Shown piece after piece: positions 1-10,965 of a stretch of 64,000 bases of DNA (positions within the stretch are counted from its first letter, which is position 1; every line of letters begins with the position of its first letter). Under the pieces are notes generated by a model, which was not told where the DNA came from, ran no database searches, and worked only from the letters and a program-made list of their open reading frames with translations. The stretch is from Ostrinia nubilalis. Its lineage: Eukaryota > Arthropoda > Insecta > Lepidoptera > Crambidae. The position numbers were made by a program, and so were the translations under genes. The DNA lies in assembly GCF_963855985.1 (NCBI RefSeq), contig NC_087092.1, positions 12,400,001-12,464,000 on the forward strand, given 5' to 3'.

Positions 1-1024
1 ACCATTAAGTTGTACATTTATGCACTTTAAAACACTAATTTAATTTTAATTTGTTAATTACAAGGCGTCACCGCGGCGGCAGCCATTTTACGAAAATTTC
101 AAAGAATAAAAATCGCAGACTTGACACTGACGCATAAATTAGTATACGAAAGGAAGGTTAAATACAGCAATAAAAAGATTTTTTTAAAGATTATAAGCAC
201 TTTGTATTGCACAAATTACTAATAGTCCCGTCCAGCCCCTTGTGTTAAGCTAAATAAGCTTGGGTTACGGGTGGGCTCACACAATAGTCGTGCGGCATCA
301 TGGATCAAACTTGTTTGAATCTCACTGCTGTTGTTCGTATGCGACTGGTTAGTTAGTAAATCACCCTAATTATTGACACCTAGCTCACGAGATAGGCTAA
401 AATTATAATAATTGTACAGTGTGTCTGATCACCAGTGTCCGACCCGTTAGGGCGCAATAATATGATCAACTTAATCGACAAATCCAGTATTAAAAAATTA
501 CAGCTATTTTAATTTTTTTAGTTTCTGAGTCCGGATGGCTTCATTTATTTACCAAATCTACCGATGTACAGGACCTATGAGTATAAAAGTGATTCGTTCG
601 ACAGCTGAAAAAGTAAGCAATACGTTGTCATCAAAAGCTTCCATTTAAATTTCTTAGAAACACTTGAACGTAAAAAAAATGATGCTTCTTTTTAGATTTT
701 TCAATGTTACAAAAAACTAGAAAGTTTTACATTTTTAGATGCACTAAGTCATTACCTAAAAACTGATATAACTTGGCTTTAAATCAACTAGTCTAGGTGC
801 TAGCTAGCTACACAGAAGATGCAGCGGTGAAAAGGAGAGGTGGGAATAGTCCCGTAACTTCTACCTCACAGCTATTATACGTGTACTCAACCACTGAGAT
901 AGTTAACAATAGAGACAATAAAATAACTCAAAGTTTCTGACTTTCAGTTATTTTATTGGTTCTGGAATGAAGGCGTGGGTCATCCCTAGCTTTGTTCCTA
1001 CCGTGACGAGTGGGAATTTTTCTA
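1..1024. other. Unassigned AT-rich DNA
   Basis: No reading frame, repeat or RNA gene is recognised here. It may be intron of the Ras-family gene whose last exon begins at 2044, since no earlier exon of that gene was found in the window. Confidence 0.5.
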
Positions 1025-1152
1025 AAATCTCAAGATGGACTGACTGAAGATAGCAGGAAGACGCTGGGTGCAGGCCACTATCAACTGGGCGATGTGGAAA
1101 TCATTAGAGGAGGCCTTTGTTCAGCAGTGGACGTCCAGTAGCTAAAATGATG
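1025..1152 (+). mobile_element. RTE-type LINE, truncated 3' end
   Basis: One frame reads as the C-terminus of an RTE-type LINE reverse transcriptase: a piece resembling '..RRWVQATINWAMWKSLEE', then AFVQQWTSSS and a stop near 1145, followed by a GATGATGACGATG tail. The same ending recurs at 23.1, 27.3 and (inverted) 21.5 kb. The copy is heavily 5'-truncated and carries no complete domain. Confidence 0.7.
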
Positions 1153-2043
1153 ATGACGATGTTTCCTTACAGTATACAATTCCATAGGCAGAAACTAAAC
1201 GTAAAGGAAGTGTCGCCTCTGTAATGGTATCATTATCTATAACTCATAATATTTCGTGCGCTGTTGGATGACAGTTTTAAACTAGAGATGGGTAATTTTT
1301 TTATCGAATTAGAAAATACCAGTTAACGATTCTCAAGGCGATTATCGATTACATTAGATTTTAATCGGGAAGAAAAATAATTAATGACTTAAGCATCAGT
1401 ATGAAGCCCATACGCACTTGTAGCACAAGTAACACGATTAGCCTCAGTCCCCTCAGTTGTAAATTCGGAATCGCCAGTTGTAATTTTAAAATCGCATCAC
1501 AGAGTGAAGTAACTAACACCAAAAAACGGCAGAGCGAAGTGATTTCGAATGTTTCAACTGCTACGTTTTGTCACTTGTCTAGGAGGGCTAATTTTAGTCT
1601 AAGGGAGGGGAGCTTAGATTACATTACAGGAAACGCACAATATAATAAAATAATGTAAGTAGCTGAACCTTTTTGCTACTGAGCACCATGAAAATTTAAC
1701 ACAATTTAGCCGATTTGTTTATTTTCACAATCGATTCACAATGTCTATGATGAGGCGACCGCAGGAACGTCACTATTCGTGCAATCCTATCAATGAAGTA
1801 CGACATTTTCTGGTGCAGATTTTATCGCCATAAATTATGAAACTTGATAGTCATGGATTTGACTGACAGCTGTCCGTCAAATTCCCGCCCCGCACCCCGC
1901 ACTGTACATATTTTGTTCGCGATGTCTGTTCTATACGTAGTAATATTACTTCAATGACTCATACAAAGTTTATGGAACTGTGTGAATAGTACCTATAGTT
2001 AGTTATCTATTATTTTGAATCACTTTAAAACTTATTGTTACAG
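1153..2043. other. Unassigned; probable intron before the Ras exon
   Basis: There is no convincing coding potential. The open frame at 1401-1658 is low-complexity and has no family resemblance. The 3' edge, ending in TTGTTACAG at 2043, is an acceptable splice acceptor for the next exon. Confidence 0.5.
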
Positions 2044-2367
2044 GTAGAGTTCCACACCACAGAATCCGTGGTCACAGTGGATTGGGAGAACGGCTTCGTC
2101 GAGGCCTCAGCGAAAGACAACATCAACGTGTCGCAAATCTTCAAGGAGTTGTTAGTGCAAGCGAAGGTGAAATACAATCTGTCCCCGGCGCTGCGGCGGC
2201 GGCGGCGACAGTCCCTGCCTACGGGGCCCCAGGGCCCCCCCGGGTCCAGTCCGACCCCGCCCGCGTCTTCCCACGCGCCCCACGTCCCGTCGCCGGCACA
2301 GCTTGCTCATCTCCAACAGATCAGGGAACGACACAACAGCAAACGCAACTCGTGTGTCATCTCTTAA
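2044..2367 (+). CDS. Ras-family small GTPase, last coding exon
   Basis: This is the terminal exon of a Ras-superfamily GTPase, a membrane-anchored signalling switch. It opens in phase 0 after the acceptor TTGTTACAG and encodes 107 residues. The first part carries the G5 base-contact motif (EASAK, the Ras SAK box) and the last G-domain helix (SQIFKELLVQAKVKYNLSPA). A run of five arginines follows, then a Pro/Ser-rich linker, and the protein ends in CVIS, a CAAX box whose final Ser predicts farnesylation. The 'LSPAL' then basic tail resembles the RASD (Dexras/Rhes) or Di-Ras group; the exact subfamily is uncertain. G1-G4 motifs must lie on upstream exons, which I did not find in the window. The linker is GC-rich against AT-rich surroundings. 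No ATG is expected in this exon; the TTG at 2035 lies in the intron. Confidence 0.88.
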   Translation, partial: VEFHTTESVVTVDWENGFVEASAKDNINVSQIFKELLVQAKVKYNLSPALRRRRRQSLPTGPQGPPGSSPTPPASSHAPHVPSPAQLAHLQQIRERHNSKRNSCVIS

Positions 2368-2636
2368 GTTTTAGTATTATTGAGATGAGAGTGTAAAGTT
2401 GTTTTGGTGATATTTGGTTATAATAGCGGTAAAGATGGTAGTGTCAAAGATAGGGTTTTGATTACCTAGTATATATACAATGTAGAGGTGGGCGCCGATA
2501 TACAATTGGCCGGCGGCGGCGCGCCGACTTTTTGACCTCGGCGGCGGCGGCGTCGGCGGCGTGACCTTGTTTGACCTTTGTTCATTAGGTTTTTTTTTAT
2601 CTGCTTTTTTAGTATCTGTCATTACGACTAATCAGG

Positions 2637-2764
2637 TGATTTGCAGTTGGTTGGGGTTTGAGCCACTAGAGCAGTGGTAAACCCTAGTAAATTAGCTCTC
2701 TGATTTGCAGTTGGTTGGGGTTTGAGCCACTAGAGCAGTGGTAAACCCTAGTAAATTAGCTCTC
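2637..2764. repeat. 64-bp tandem duplication
   Basis: Two adjacent and essentially identical 64-bp copies start TGATTTGCAGTTGG at 2637 and 2701. Each copy contains an imperfect palindrome centred on CCACTAGAGCAGTGG. Confidence 0.9.
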
Positions 2765-3789
2765 TTGATCATAGATACTTTGATATTTGGATAGCGGGTT
2801 TGGCTGACATCAGGTTCTCGTGTATTTCCTAAAGGCGAGCGTACCAGTGTGCCGATAAAAGTACCCTTAACATGTATTTTGGAGCTCTTTGGAGGCACAT
2901 AGTTAATGTTGGATTAGCTGACTGTCGGTGGAATATTATATTCAGTTCTGTTTTATTTATATTTATGGTCTTTCCATGTCATCCTACGGTCCAGGATTTT
3001 AATGCAGGTTGATTGCAGCAATGTGTCGAGGTCTAGATTGGCCGGAGGATAAGTTTCACATCTTAAATGATAATATGGTGAGACTTCGGGGCTTAATTAC
3101 ATGCGCCACTTGGTCAGCCAAGCAGCTGAGTTTGCAACAGTCTAATCACTTTAAGATCACAGTTACATTTGAGGAAGGCCGCAGCTTTCTGGTGTCTGGG
3201 CTACTTTACTAGTAGATGTTATAGAGTAACAGACCAAGTACAGAGTCCTGGGGTACTCCAGCTCTGCAGCTAAAAGGAGAATATTTTGTCACCGAGTTTG
3301 ATTTAAAACTGTCTGTCACTGAGATAAGAATCCATCAGGTAGTAGAAGTGTGCTATAAGGTACTTTTTAATTTCATAGAATAGTCCTATATGATAAACCC
3401 AGCTGAAGCCGCAGCGAAAGCAGACGTACAGGATTCTTTCTTTTCCAAACATTGTACTGATTATGGTTGGTATGGTTTCTGCCAATGTTTATGTTCGGGC
3501 TTACTATATTACATGGGTCATACTTAGGCAAGGGAATAAACGAGCAAGAATGATCCTTTTCCATAATTTTAACAATACAAATGTCAGATTAATTGAGCGA
3601 TAAGAGAATTCGTTAGGCGACTTGCCAGCCTTATGGATCATTTCCAAAGTTTAGAGACTTGCGAGGTTCTCACTCAGTGTGGTCATTGTCAAGACCATGG
3701 ACTTCATGGTGATCAGATCAAATGCAAGTGCTTTACGAGGGTCCATTTTGGCTATTTCTTTAGGTAAGCCATCTCTCGTAGCGTTAGTT
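2765..3789. other. Unassigned repeat-interior DNA
   Basis: Short open frames here (for example 3009-3212) have no recognisable family and no supporting splice sites. I see nothing further. Confidence 0.45.
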
Positions 3790-4050
3790 CTTTCGTTTCA
3801 GCCGAAAGACGTCCTGCGCCGCTTGCAGGCAGGCACTTTCTGCGACCTTCCCCAAATCGTCGGTCCACCTAGTGGAGGCCTGCCCACGCTACGTCTTCCG
3901 GGTCGTAGTCGCCACTCAAGAACTTTACTGCCAGAGCGGCCATCAGCTCTACGAGATATGTGCCCCGCCCACTGCCACTATGTCAGTCACTTTGTCCTCC
4001 TGCGTCTTTCGCCCTCAATTAGCGTAGTAGGAATCAGTCTTCTACTTTGA
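3790..4050 (-). mobile_element. RTE-type LINE fragment (reverse strand)
   Basis: The minus strand decodes to WQWAGHISRRADGRSG, then KVLEWRLRPGRRSVGRPP and a degraded 3' end reaching the '..CGGCTGAAACGAA' tail near 3795. This is the conserved C-terminal block of RTE-type reverse transcriptases, also present on the plus strand at 21.8 kb. Stops and frameshifts show that it is dead. Confidence 0.75.
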
Positions 4051-4099
4051 ACTTGAGGAGGGTAAGCGGAAACATGGTGGTCAACTCCTCAGATAGTCA

Positions 4100-4440
4100 A
4101 GTACAAAAATGTCCAGAAGCAGCATACGAAAAGATGCAAAATGGGCCCTCTCAAATCACAATGGGAAGGTTTGGCAGCACAGCACCTAGAATGGCGGGAG
4201 ATTGTGTTGTGTAGAGGCGAGTCCGTGAATTCAAGCAGCAGCGCACAACTGAACTCGACGCAAAACGCGATGATGTAAATCCCGTCCATCTGCTGCCATT
4301 CACTATATAATTATTTGCTTTGCTTTTAATGTGCGAGGAGATTGCCGCGAAGATCGGCTATGTAAGCCATCTTCGGGCGCACCAGCGCCGCTAAGATAGC
4401 TAAGTCACCATGACCGAAATCGGTCGGATGAATCATCATC
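4100..4440 (+). mobile_element. LINE fragment with C-terminal zinc-finger remnant
   Basis: Frames here read QWEGLAAQHLEWREIV (4159-4210) and, further on, CEEIAAKIGYVSHLRAHQRR followed by a stop near 4393. Both resemble the degraded C-terminus of LINE polyproteins that end in a C2H2-like finger. The ATCATCATCATC run near 4430 fits a LINE 3' end. The family is not assignable. Confidence 0.5.
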
Positions 4441-4914
4441 ATCAGTAGGAATCAAAGGCAGGCATAGCTGCAAGTCTCGGATCAAGTCCAATGCTTGATC
4501 TTTTTTTTTTATTGAATTGTGGATTTTTTGGATTATCCGTGTACCATAAACCCATTGTTTAAATAAACCGGTTTGTCATGTAGCAAAGGTCTGAGATTTT
4601 TCTTGTCAGTTCGCACTCATGTATTACCGGACCTTATAAGCGGAGAACACTTTGAGGGAGGTACTTTGTTGCCTTGCAAAGGTTGTGGTTCCCATTTGCA
4701 TTCCGAGACATATTTGCCAATCTCTGTGTGAGTGATTCGCTTAAAGTATAGTCCAATAGTGTGGGTTATCTGCCAGACGAAGGCGGGGATTTTTTTCTTG
4801 ACAGCAAGAGGGACCAGCGCCTTTCGCGATCAATTATTTACTAGACCAAGCAGCAACTGGAATAATGTACTTGATTAACTGTTACTACTGCGAAAAAATT
4901 ATGCCAACCACATA
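4441..4914. other. Unassigned repeat-interior DNA
   Basis: This AT-rich stretch includes a poly-T run near 4501. No feature is recognised. Confidence 0.45.
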
Positions 4915-5450
4915 ATTTACATTAACTCAGACAGCCAGGCCGCGCTGATGGCCTTAAACTCCAACTTAATCACCTCAAAGTTGGTAGAAAACTGCATGGG
5001 TACCCTGAATACCCTAGGAAAACGTAACAGAGTAACGCTGAGATGGGTTCCAGGCCAGGTCACGTGGGAATCGTAGGCAATGAAAATGCCGACGAACTGG
5101 CCAGAGCGGGAGCGGAGGGAACACAATATTATGGTCCAGAACCCTTTTGTGGAATTCCCAAAATCTCGCTCGAATGACCCTGAAGAACATCAAACAAATC
5201 CTTTAAGGCATGGTCAGACACGCCAGGATTAACTCATTCCAAAGCTCTCATAAAAGCCTATGACCCAAAATGCTCTAAGCAGATCATAGGACTGAGTAGA
5301 ATCAAAATGCGCATCTTAGTTCGAGCCCTCACTGGACACTGCAGCTTAAACAAGCACTTGTCCACTATGGGACTGTCCGAATCAAGAACGTGCAGGATGT
5401 GCCAAGAGGCAGATGAAACGCCACTACACATTCTCACGGACTGCGGACCT

Positions 5451-5500
5451 TTGATGCGCAAGCGGAGCTTACACAGGTGTAATCTCCGCTTGCGCATCAA
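5451..5500. repeat. 17-bp inverted repeat inside LINE fragment
   Basis: TTGATGCGCAAGCGGAG (5451-5467) is repeated as its exact complement CTCCGCTTGCGCATCAA (5484-5500), with a 16-nt loop. Confidence 0.92.
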
Positions 5501-5514
5501 ATGTATTGTATGCG

Positions 5515-5574
5515 CATCTTGTGGGCTTAGGATGTGTTTGCCCAGGGGCAAACACATCCTAAGCCCACAAGATG
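5515..5574. repeat. 60-nt perfect palindrome, 29-bp arms
   Basis: The arms run 5515-5543 and 5546-5574, with only two bases (AG) between them. The centre reads GTTTGCCCAGGGGCAAAC. It follows the previous inverted repeat by 14 nt. Confidence 0.93.
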
Positions 5575-5940
5575 TAAAACATATCGCCCCCCAAAAGATA
5601 CTGCAATTCCTAATGGATGCAGGACTGGGAGGCGAACTGTAAGGAAAATAGCGCCGATCACAATAGATCGGTACCGGTCGCAGTGATACTAGGACTTTAT
5701 TGAACTAGAATAGCCGCTCAACTCAATAAAAAATAGTTCTTCTGCGTTCGAAACACAAATTAGTACAGTATAGAAGAGGAATAAATTGCAAATAGTTGGT
5801 ACAGTATCAGTATCGGCGCGCCGACAGCTGGTCGTCGGCGGCGGCGGCGTGAAAAAATTCGCGGCGGCGGCGGCGCGCCGGCGTGGCGCCCACCTCTAAT
5901 ACAATGTAATCAAAACCCTATCTTTCACTTTACCGTCTAA

Positions 5941-6060
5941 CCAGCGTGTAGCGTGTGTGGAGTGTAAGCCAAATCCTCCATTTGCCTCTGGCAAATTGGA
6001 GAGGGTTGTTTTTCTGCAGTGGGTACAGGATATGAACTGATGATGATGAATAATATAACA
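5941..6060 (+). mobile_element. LINE 3' tail fragment
   Basis: The segment contains a TTTTTCTGCAGTGGGTACAG block followed by GAACTGATGATGATGA. This matches the common lepidopteran LINE ending in which a '..CAGTGG..' codon block precedes a GATGATGATG tail. Confidence 0.5.
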
Positions 6061-8749
6061 ATGAGTAAGAGTCGAGGTGATAATGTTATTGAAGCTCGAA
6101 TATATCGCCAAAACATTTTACAGTCTCATCGTTCTACCAAATATCTACTTAATAGAAATACTTTATACGGAAATAACTTATCTAAGATTGATTAAGTGAT
6201 AAGTTTTTTACCAATCATTCCTGTACTCGTTTTTAAAGTATAAAGATGTCTCTTATGTCTCTCTATATTAACGTTTTTCCTGGAAGCTCTTTCTTCTTAC
6301 CCAGTGTTTTAAGCTTTTATTTCGCTTTTCCGATAAAAAAATATCTCCTCAGCATAATTGTTATTTCGATAAAAAGCTTCACTTTACTTTGTACCTAAAT
6401 CATTCTAGAGCCAATTCACTATCGTAGCTTTTTACCTCTCCAACAATGTTGTTTTTATTAATAAAGTTTCAAAATCAAACTCAAAAGACAGTTTCATAGC
6501 ATAATGCAAAAACTAAACTTAAACTTTTGATGCAAATGAAGCTTGCATCATGTCAAATTAAATAATATTTTTTCTGATACTTACATAAATATTCTAGGCA
6601 CTAAACTATTTCTGATGTAACTTTAATTGAGTTTTATATTCCTCGTGAAAACTTTGTGGTATTGTTCAAGAGGTTTTGGCCATTGAAAAGTAATATAGCG
6701 TGAAGGGTTTTTAATATTTATATCCATTAATGTGTATACCAATTTGTAGTGGTGAAAAATCTTCTTAGATGTCCTTTAAAGATGCCAATGCTAACATAAA
6801 AATGTACTTACGGATAAGGTTTAGAAGTATTAAAGTTTAATGAACATTTTTAGGTGATGTTGTATAAAAGAAACGTGATATAGTTGAACGATGGGTATCC
6901 TTGTGACTGGTTTACTGTAAGTATTCGTAGTGTAATGATTTGGAAGAAATATTTATGAAATAAGTTTTATTTTATCGAAGGAAACATTACAGATACGCTA
7001 TCAATGGTAATACCAATTTGTCATAGAGCACAAGTCTGGAGATGTTCGTATATTAATAAACCTAGATAATGTACCTTAAATATGATGAAACGTATGTCTT
7101 GGACCAGCGGAAGCAGAACGCAGAAAAAAATGTGAAGAAATGAGGGTCAAAGAAGCAGGCGTAACTTACATCGTATTATATCAATTCATTTATTTCAATC
7201 GTACTACGCCAACGACACTTTTAATTCTTGTTCTTGATGTTAATATTAATAATTTTGTTTTCCGTGCAAACTGTGAGATAATATAACGTCGTAAATTAGC
7301 GTTCGGGAGACATGCTAACGTAATTAACGTGGAAAACGAACGTTGAACGTTTATATTACCCCTGTCTTTGACAGATTCTACATTTCTCTAAAATCGCATT
7401 ATACCTTGTGTCTTTTTATGCAGTCCTTAATCATTTCTGGGTCTTTCTCCGGTACTATTACAAAATATATCTTATTACTAAGACTATCTAGTCTACTCTA
7501 ACTTTTAGTCATAAGTATTGTATACTAAAGTATACCTTAAATTTTTATAAGCAAATCAATATGTCCATTATTTAGATCGGTAAACTACCTCTATAGATTC
7601 CTTCGTGGTCAAAATATTTGTTGTCTATCAAAGTTACCTACTAAATCTTATGTAGAATATTTCAAAAATTGATGAGAAATTTATTTATTTTCTTATGAAT
7701 ACATTTATTAGGCGTTTCAAATTTATGGATGTGCCTTTTTTAACAAAACGTAGTTCTCTTAGTTTTAATAAACAATAGATAGATTTAGTTTTTGTACTGT
7801 GTATTTGTTTTAGGTGTTTGCTTCGTTTTGTTATCATTAAAACAGAAACCATTTTAATTTGCCTCTGTCAAATAAGTTTATAGGCTGTGTGTTAGTATTT
7901 TAGGTGATATATTAGATGATAATTATGGTGATAGTTTTTTGAGAGTAGAATTTCTCTAATAAGAAAACAAAAATAAGATTCTTTGAAATACAACTAATCG
8001 ATTTATGTGGTTATATTTTCCTTCAGGGAAATAAATATGGCAGATTATAAATAGAGATTTGGAAATAGTTGTTCTATGTTTCTTAAAGGTGTAATCAAAA
8101 TGTTATGATAGTAAAGGATATACATAATACGAATAAAACAAACATTATGAATTTGTTGAATTCAGCACAGATGGATTTGAGAAATGTAGAGTGCATTAAT
8201 TTCCTGCTAGATAGTGATGTTAATGTCGTAGAAAAATAATGTTCGTATGTTCGCCTGTTCATTTAAATTATCAATGGAGCCAAGTATTTGAATTAAACAG
8301 TTTGGTGCGTTGTACTGGTGTAACATCTTTGACTTTCAATAAACATACTTCAGAAATTTAACCGTTTTTGCATGAATACATAATAAATGTTATTTTTCAG
8401 ACCCAAGCAAGATGTCCTAAAAAAGCATGCCAAACATTCACTCTGCGACAATCTGTGTCTATACTTGCCTCTGTCACGAGAAAAAGGGGTAAGAAATTCG
8501 ACACTTTGGTTTTCATTTTTCATATAGGTACCTAACGAGAGAATTGATACTAACTTCTTAGGATCTCCGTGCCCTTTATTTCGCCCATACATTTTTTTCG
8601 ACTACAGGTGCCATATATGTATTTACTCCCAACACCAACCTCTATGCCAAAATTCATCAAAATAGTAATATCAGCTTGTAACCGTACGCACAAATAGTTT
8701 GGCTGACAAATCAATAGGCACAAGTATTTACATTTCACTTCGCCTCCAT
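6061..8749. other. Unassigned AT-rich DNA
   Basis: I find no coding exon, RNA gene or clear repeat in this 2.7-kb stretch. Reading frames are short and low-complexity. Confidence 0.5.
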
Positions 8750-8809
8750 TTCGCTCGGAATTCCGAAAGTTTCACTCTTGGGACAACCTAAACTTCAGCG
8801 CGGTTCAAT

Positions 8810-8858
8810 ATGTGGTTGCCGCAATTCACCTTTGACATATCGCCTTACTGTGTTCTAG
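8810..8858 (+). CDS. Candidate first coding mini-exon
   Basis: An ATG at 8810 opens 16 codons (MWLPQFTFDISPYCVL) that run directly into a strong splice donor, TTCTAG|GTAAGT, at 8858/8859. The 100 bp upstream are richer in CpG than the surroundings and include an initiator-like TTCAGC. A hydrophobic N-terminus with a perfect donor is what a first coding exon of a membrane or secreted protein would look like. No continuing exon was recognised downstream, so this stays a weak candidate. Chance occurrence of ATG plus GTAAGT is possible. Confidence 0.25.
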
Positions 8859-8864
8859 GTAAGT

Positions 8865-9414
8865 AGCCAAGTGAGTTCTATTTTGATCAATGAAGTGAAG
8901 GCAAGAAATAACTCAACCCTTTGCTAGGGAATGTCACTGTGTTATTTTTATTATCTTAACATATACACAACTCGATATTCCTCAGCATTCTCCTTTTTAT
9001 TTTACACTGAGGATTACTTACTCCTTTGTAAGTATTGTTATTTGAACGAAACATGACGGTAAATGAATTAATTAGGTACAAATTCAAATAAAATCAAGTA
9101 TATATTTTATTTGCATAAAACAGGGTTACAAATTATAGGTTTTTTACATTTTCATGTTTCGAAGTGTCAGTGCCTGTTCAGCCATAAGTCATAGCATGCA
9201 AATATTGAGAATAGATTACATTTCAATTAATTGTTTCTTTTCATAACAAATGTCAGGATTCAAAATAAATTAATTTATAAAGTAATTATTAAGGTAAATT
9301 CAAAATAAATAAATTATTAAGTATCAAGCTAATTAATCAGTTTTGTGTGGTATTCAACAAAAATGATGTAGGTATGTTATGGGTAAGTAGAGGTACTTAC
9401 ATTGGCTGTAGTGT
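8865..9414. other. Unassigned AT-rich DNA
   Basis: I recognise nothing beyond AT-rich sequence with repeated AATTAATT-like words. Confidence 0.5.
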
Positions 9415-9439
9415 AATAGACTTGATTTCACGAAACCAC

Positions 9440-9470
9440 GGGTTCGAATCCCGCAAGACCAGATAAAAAT
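9440..9470 (+). repeat. tRNA-like B-box (SINE remnant)
   Basis: CACGGGTTCGAATCCCGCAA forms a T-arm with the RNA polymerase III B-box GGTTCGAATCC. No matching A-box or acceptor stem is seen upstream, so this is more likely a tRNA-derived SINE remnant than a tRNA gene. Confidence 0.45.
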
Positions 9471-9475
9471 TGAAC

Positions 9476-10200
9476 TGAAGTTTACCTGTACGCTTATACG
9501 AGTAGGCCCCAACTTTTCGATTTTGCAGCAGCTAAGTTTTTCTAGTAGTATGGATACGAAACAGGAAGACTATGCATTATTGAGATAGTTCGGTAAACTA
9601 AGTATTGCTAATAAAATTTTAAAGCAACACATACTTAACCAAAGTATCGAAATAAGTAACAACACTGTTTACATGACTTACTAACAACGGGCCATGTTCA
9701 TATAAAATCAAATATGTCAGTTTACGAGCCACCGAAAGTTCGCGCTGTCTCGGCAGTAAAACTTTATACGAACAAATGCTGGCTTCGCGAATTTTTTCGT
9801 ATCCCTTCCGAAGAAATACAACGGGCTTAGTATTTTGACACAGTCGATAAACACGATTTTCTGCCAAAGCAATTTTTGCTGGTGACACTTTTCGCTTTTG
9901 CACGCTTAGTTATCGGTGAAAGTGCATACTTGCTTTGAAATAGTAAAGTTTATTCCTTTGAAATAGTAATGCATAAAATACCCACTTATATTACTAAGGA
10001 TAATTCTGCCAGTACCAACAACCAGCTTGGTCAAGTGGTGGTTCAAAAGCACCATAAATCATTTTATACCCAACTTTTTGGTGTCACAGCCTCTGGAAAA
10101 GTTTCTGGAATATTTGAAGGGGGAGGTAAGACGTCTTACAATCTCAGTCTCAAAAACTGCAAGCTGGTAAGTGATTGGAGAGAAAGGTTTAAGTAAGTAA
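9476..10200. other. Unassigned; two small unsupported frames
   Basis: A 94-codon frame (9619-9903, minus) and a 75-codon frame (9969-10196, plus) are open. Neither resembles a family I know, and neither has splice or promoter support. Confidence 0.4.
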
Positions 10201-10224
10201 GAACAGGATTGTGCCACTATTTTC

Positions 10225-10520
10225 TCGTCTTATATCGATCCACCCGAGCTGCCTAGCGTCTTTAGAACGCGCGGAAATCGAATAGAAAAAAAAACAAGTG
10301 AATAGCTAGCCGATTAATAAATCGAGTTCGTCGAACCAGGCACCAGTGAGTGTTGCGTTAGAAGCATCACTTGTTGCGCAGCGCCGCGATCGATACGCTC
10401 CCGCGCGCGGCGACTCCTGTCCAACGGGGCTGGGCAAGGCGCTTATCTATCCTCGATAACGCCCGCTGGAAGGGTGACGACAAGTCACGTGATTAGGCGA
10501 TAAGACCGCTCTGTTTCTGA
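10225..10520. promoter_or_regulatory. CpG-rich block with GATA-like sites
   Basis: This island of CpG-rich sequence in AT-rich DNA (CGCAGCGCCGCGATCGATAC and CCCGCGCGCGGCG) is followed by TTATCTATCC, TCGATAAC and GCGATAAGAC, all GATA-type words, and by a CACGTG E-box. It could be a promoter or enhancer. No adjacent exon is evident. Confidence 0.35.
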
Positions 10521-10965
10521 TTAACACCAGGCCCTACGAAAAAGCCGAAAGCGAAATAACTTAATTTGCTAATAAATATGAGTAACTAGTAGTAGTAGTA
10601 GGTAAGTTGAATAATTAGTGTATACCTTCCTAGATTACTGCGAGTATCACGACCCAACCGATATATCGAAATAAACATACCTTAGTTTAGACTAATTGTG
10701 AGAATATTTCTCATTCTCTTTGAAAGCTCATCTAACAAAAAATCAATCTCAATCCGTCAGTGCCCTGGTCATTAAGGTGCTAATAGACTACATTTTGTCT
10801 TCCAAACATAAAAACGCACGATAAAAAGTAAAGGCGAACATTTCCAGACTTTTAAGTGGCATTGTCAAGTTTATGAGGCCATAAATCGCTCAGAGGCAGC
10901 ATTCAGCGAGGCTCACTCCTCTTTAATGAATAAAGCGAGAAATCATATCTTGAAGCTATAACTAT
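10521..10965. other. Unassigned AT-rich DNA
   Basis: Only a short TAG-triplet run (TAGTAGTAGTAGTAGG near 10590) stands out. Confidence 0.45.

Larger units (their letters stand above)
4915..5642 (+). mobile_element. LINE fragment: RNase H domain and CCHC end
   Basis: This is the dead 3' coding end of an I-superfamily-type LINE. The first part decodes to an RNase H domain with INSDSQAALMAL (about 4918-4953), then a WVPG-type motif. A short insertion near 5055 shifts the frame, after which NENADELARAGAE follows. The second part, open from 5307 to a stop at 5642, carries the CX2CX8HX4C knuckle (CRMCQEADETPLHILTDC) and ends in PQKILQFLMDAGLGGEL. Between these two parts sit two snap-back palindromes that distort the reading frame. 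The copy cannot be active. Confidence 0.85.
2426..5935. repeat. Inverted-repeat-bounded composite after the Ras stop
   Basis: Matching inverted segments bound this 3.5-kb block. AAAGATAGGGTTTTGATTAC occurs at 2447 (+) and as its complement near 5913-5932. TAGAGGTGGGCGCC occurs at 2482 and inverted at 5885-5898. CGG-rich runs lie just inside each end, at about 2511-2562 and 5815-5880. The interior is a patchwork of LINE fragments and a 64-bp tandem duplication. It begins about 60 bp after the Ras stop codon, so it probably sits in that gene's 3' UTR or just downstream. The exact ends and the target duplication are unclear. Confidence 0.6.

Noticed and set aside
2082..2396. Second frame overlapping the Ras exon, and its minus-strand shadow
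   Set aside because: Shadow frames of a GC-rich linker. The Ras frame has the conserved motifs and the CAAX end.
2637..2764. CRISPR-like repeats
   Set aside because: Two head-to-tail copies with no spacers, in eukaryotic repeat DNA.
9440..9470. Functional tRNA gene
   Set aside because: Only the T-arm is convincing; no A-box, anticodon arm or acceptor stem pairs with it.
9619..9903. 94-codon minus-strand frame
   Set aside because: Its composition is plausible, but no family, start context or neighbour supports a gene.
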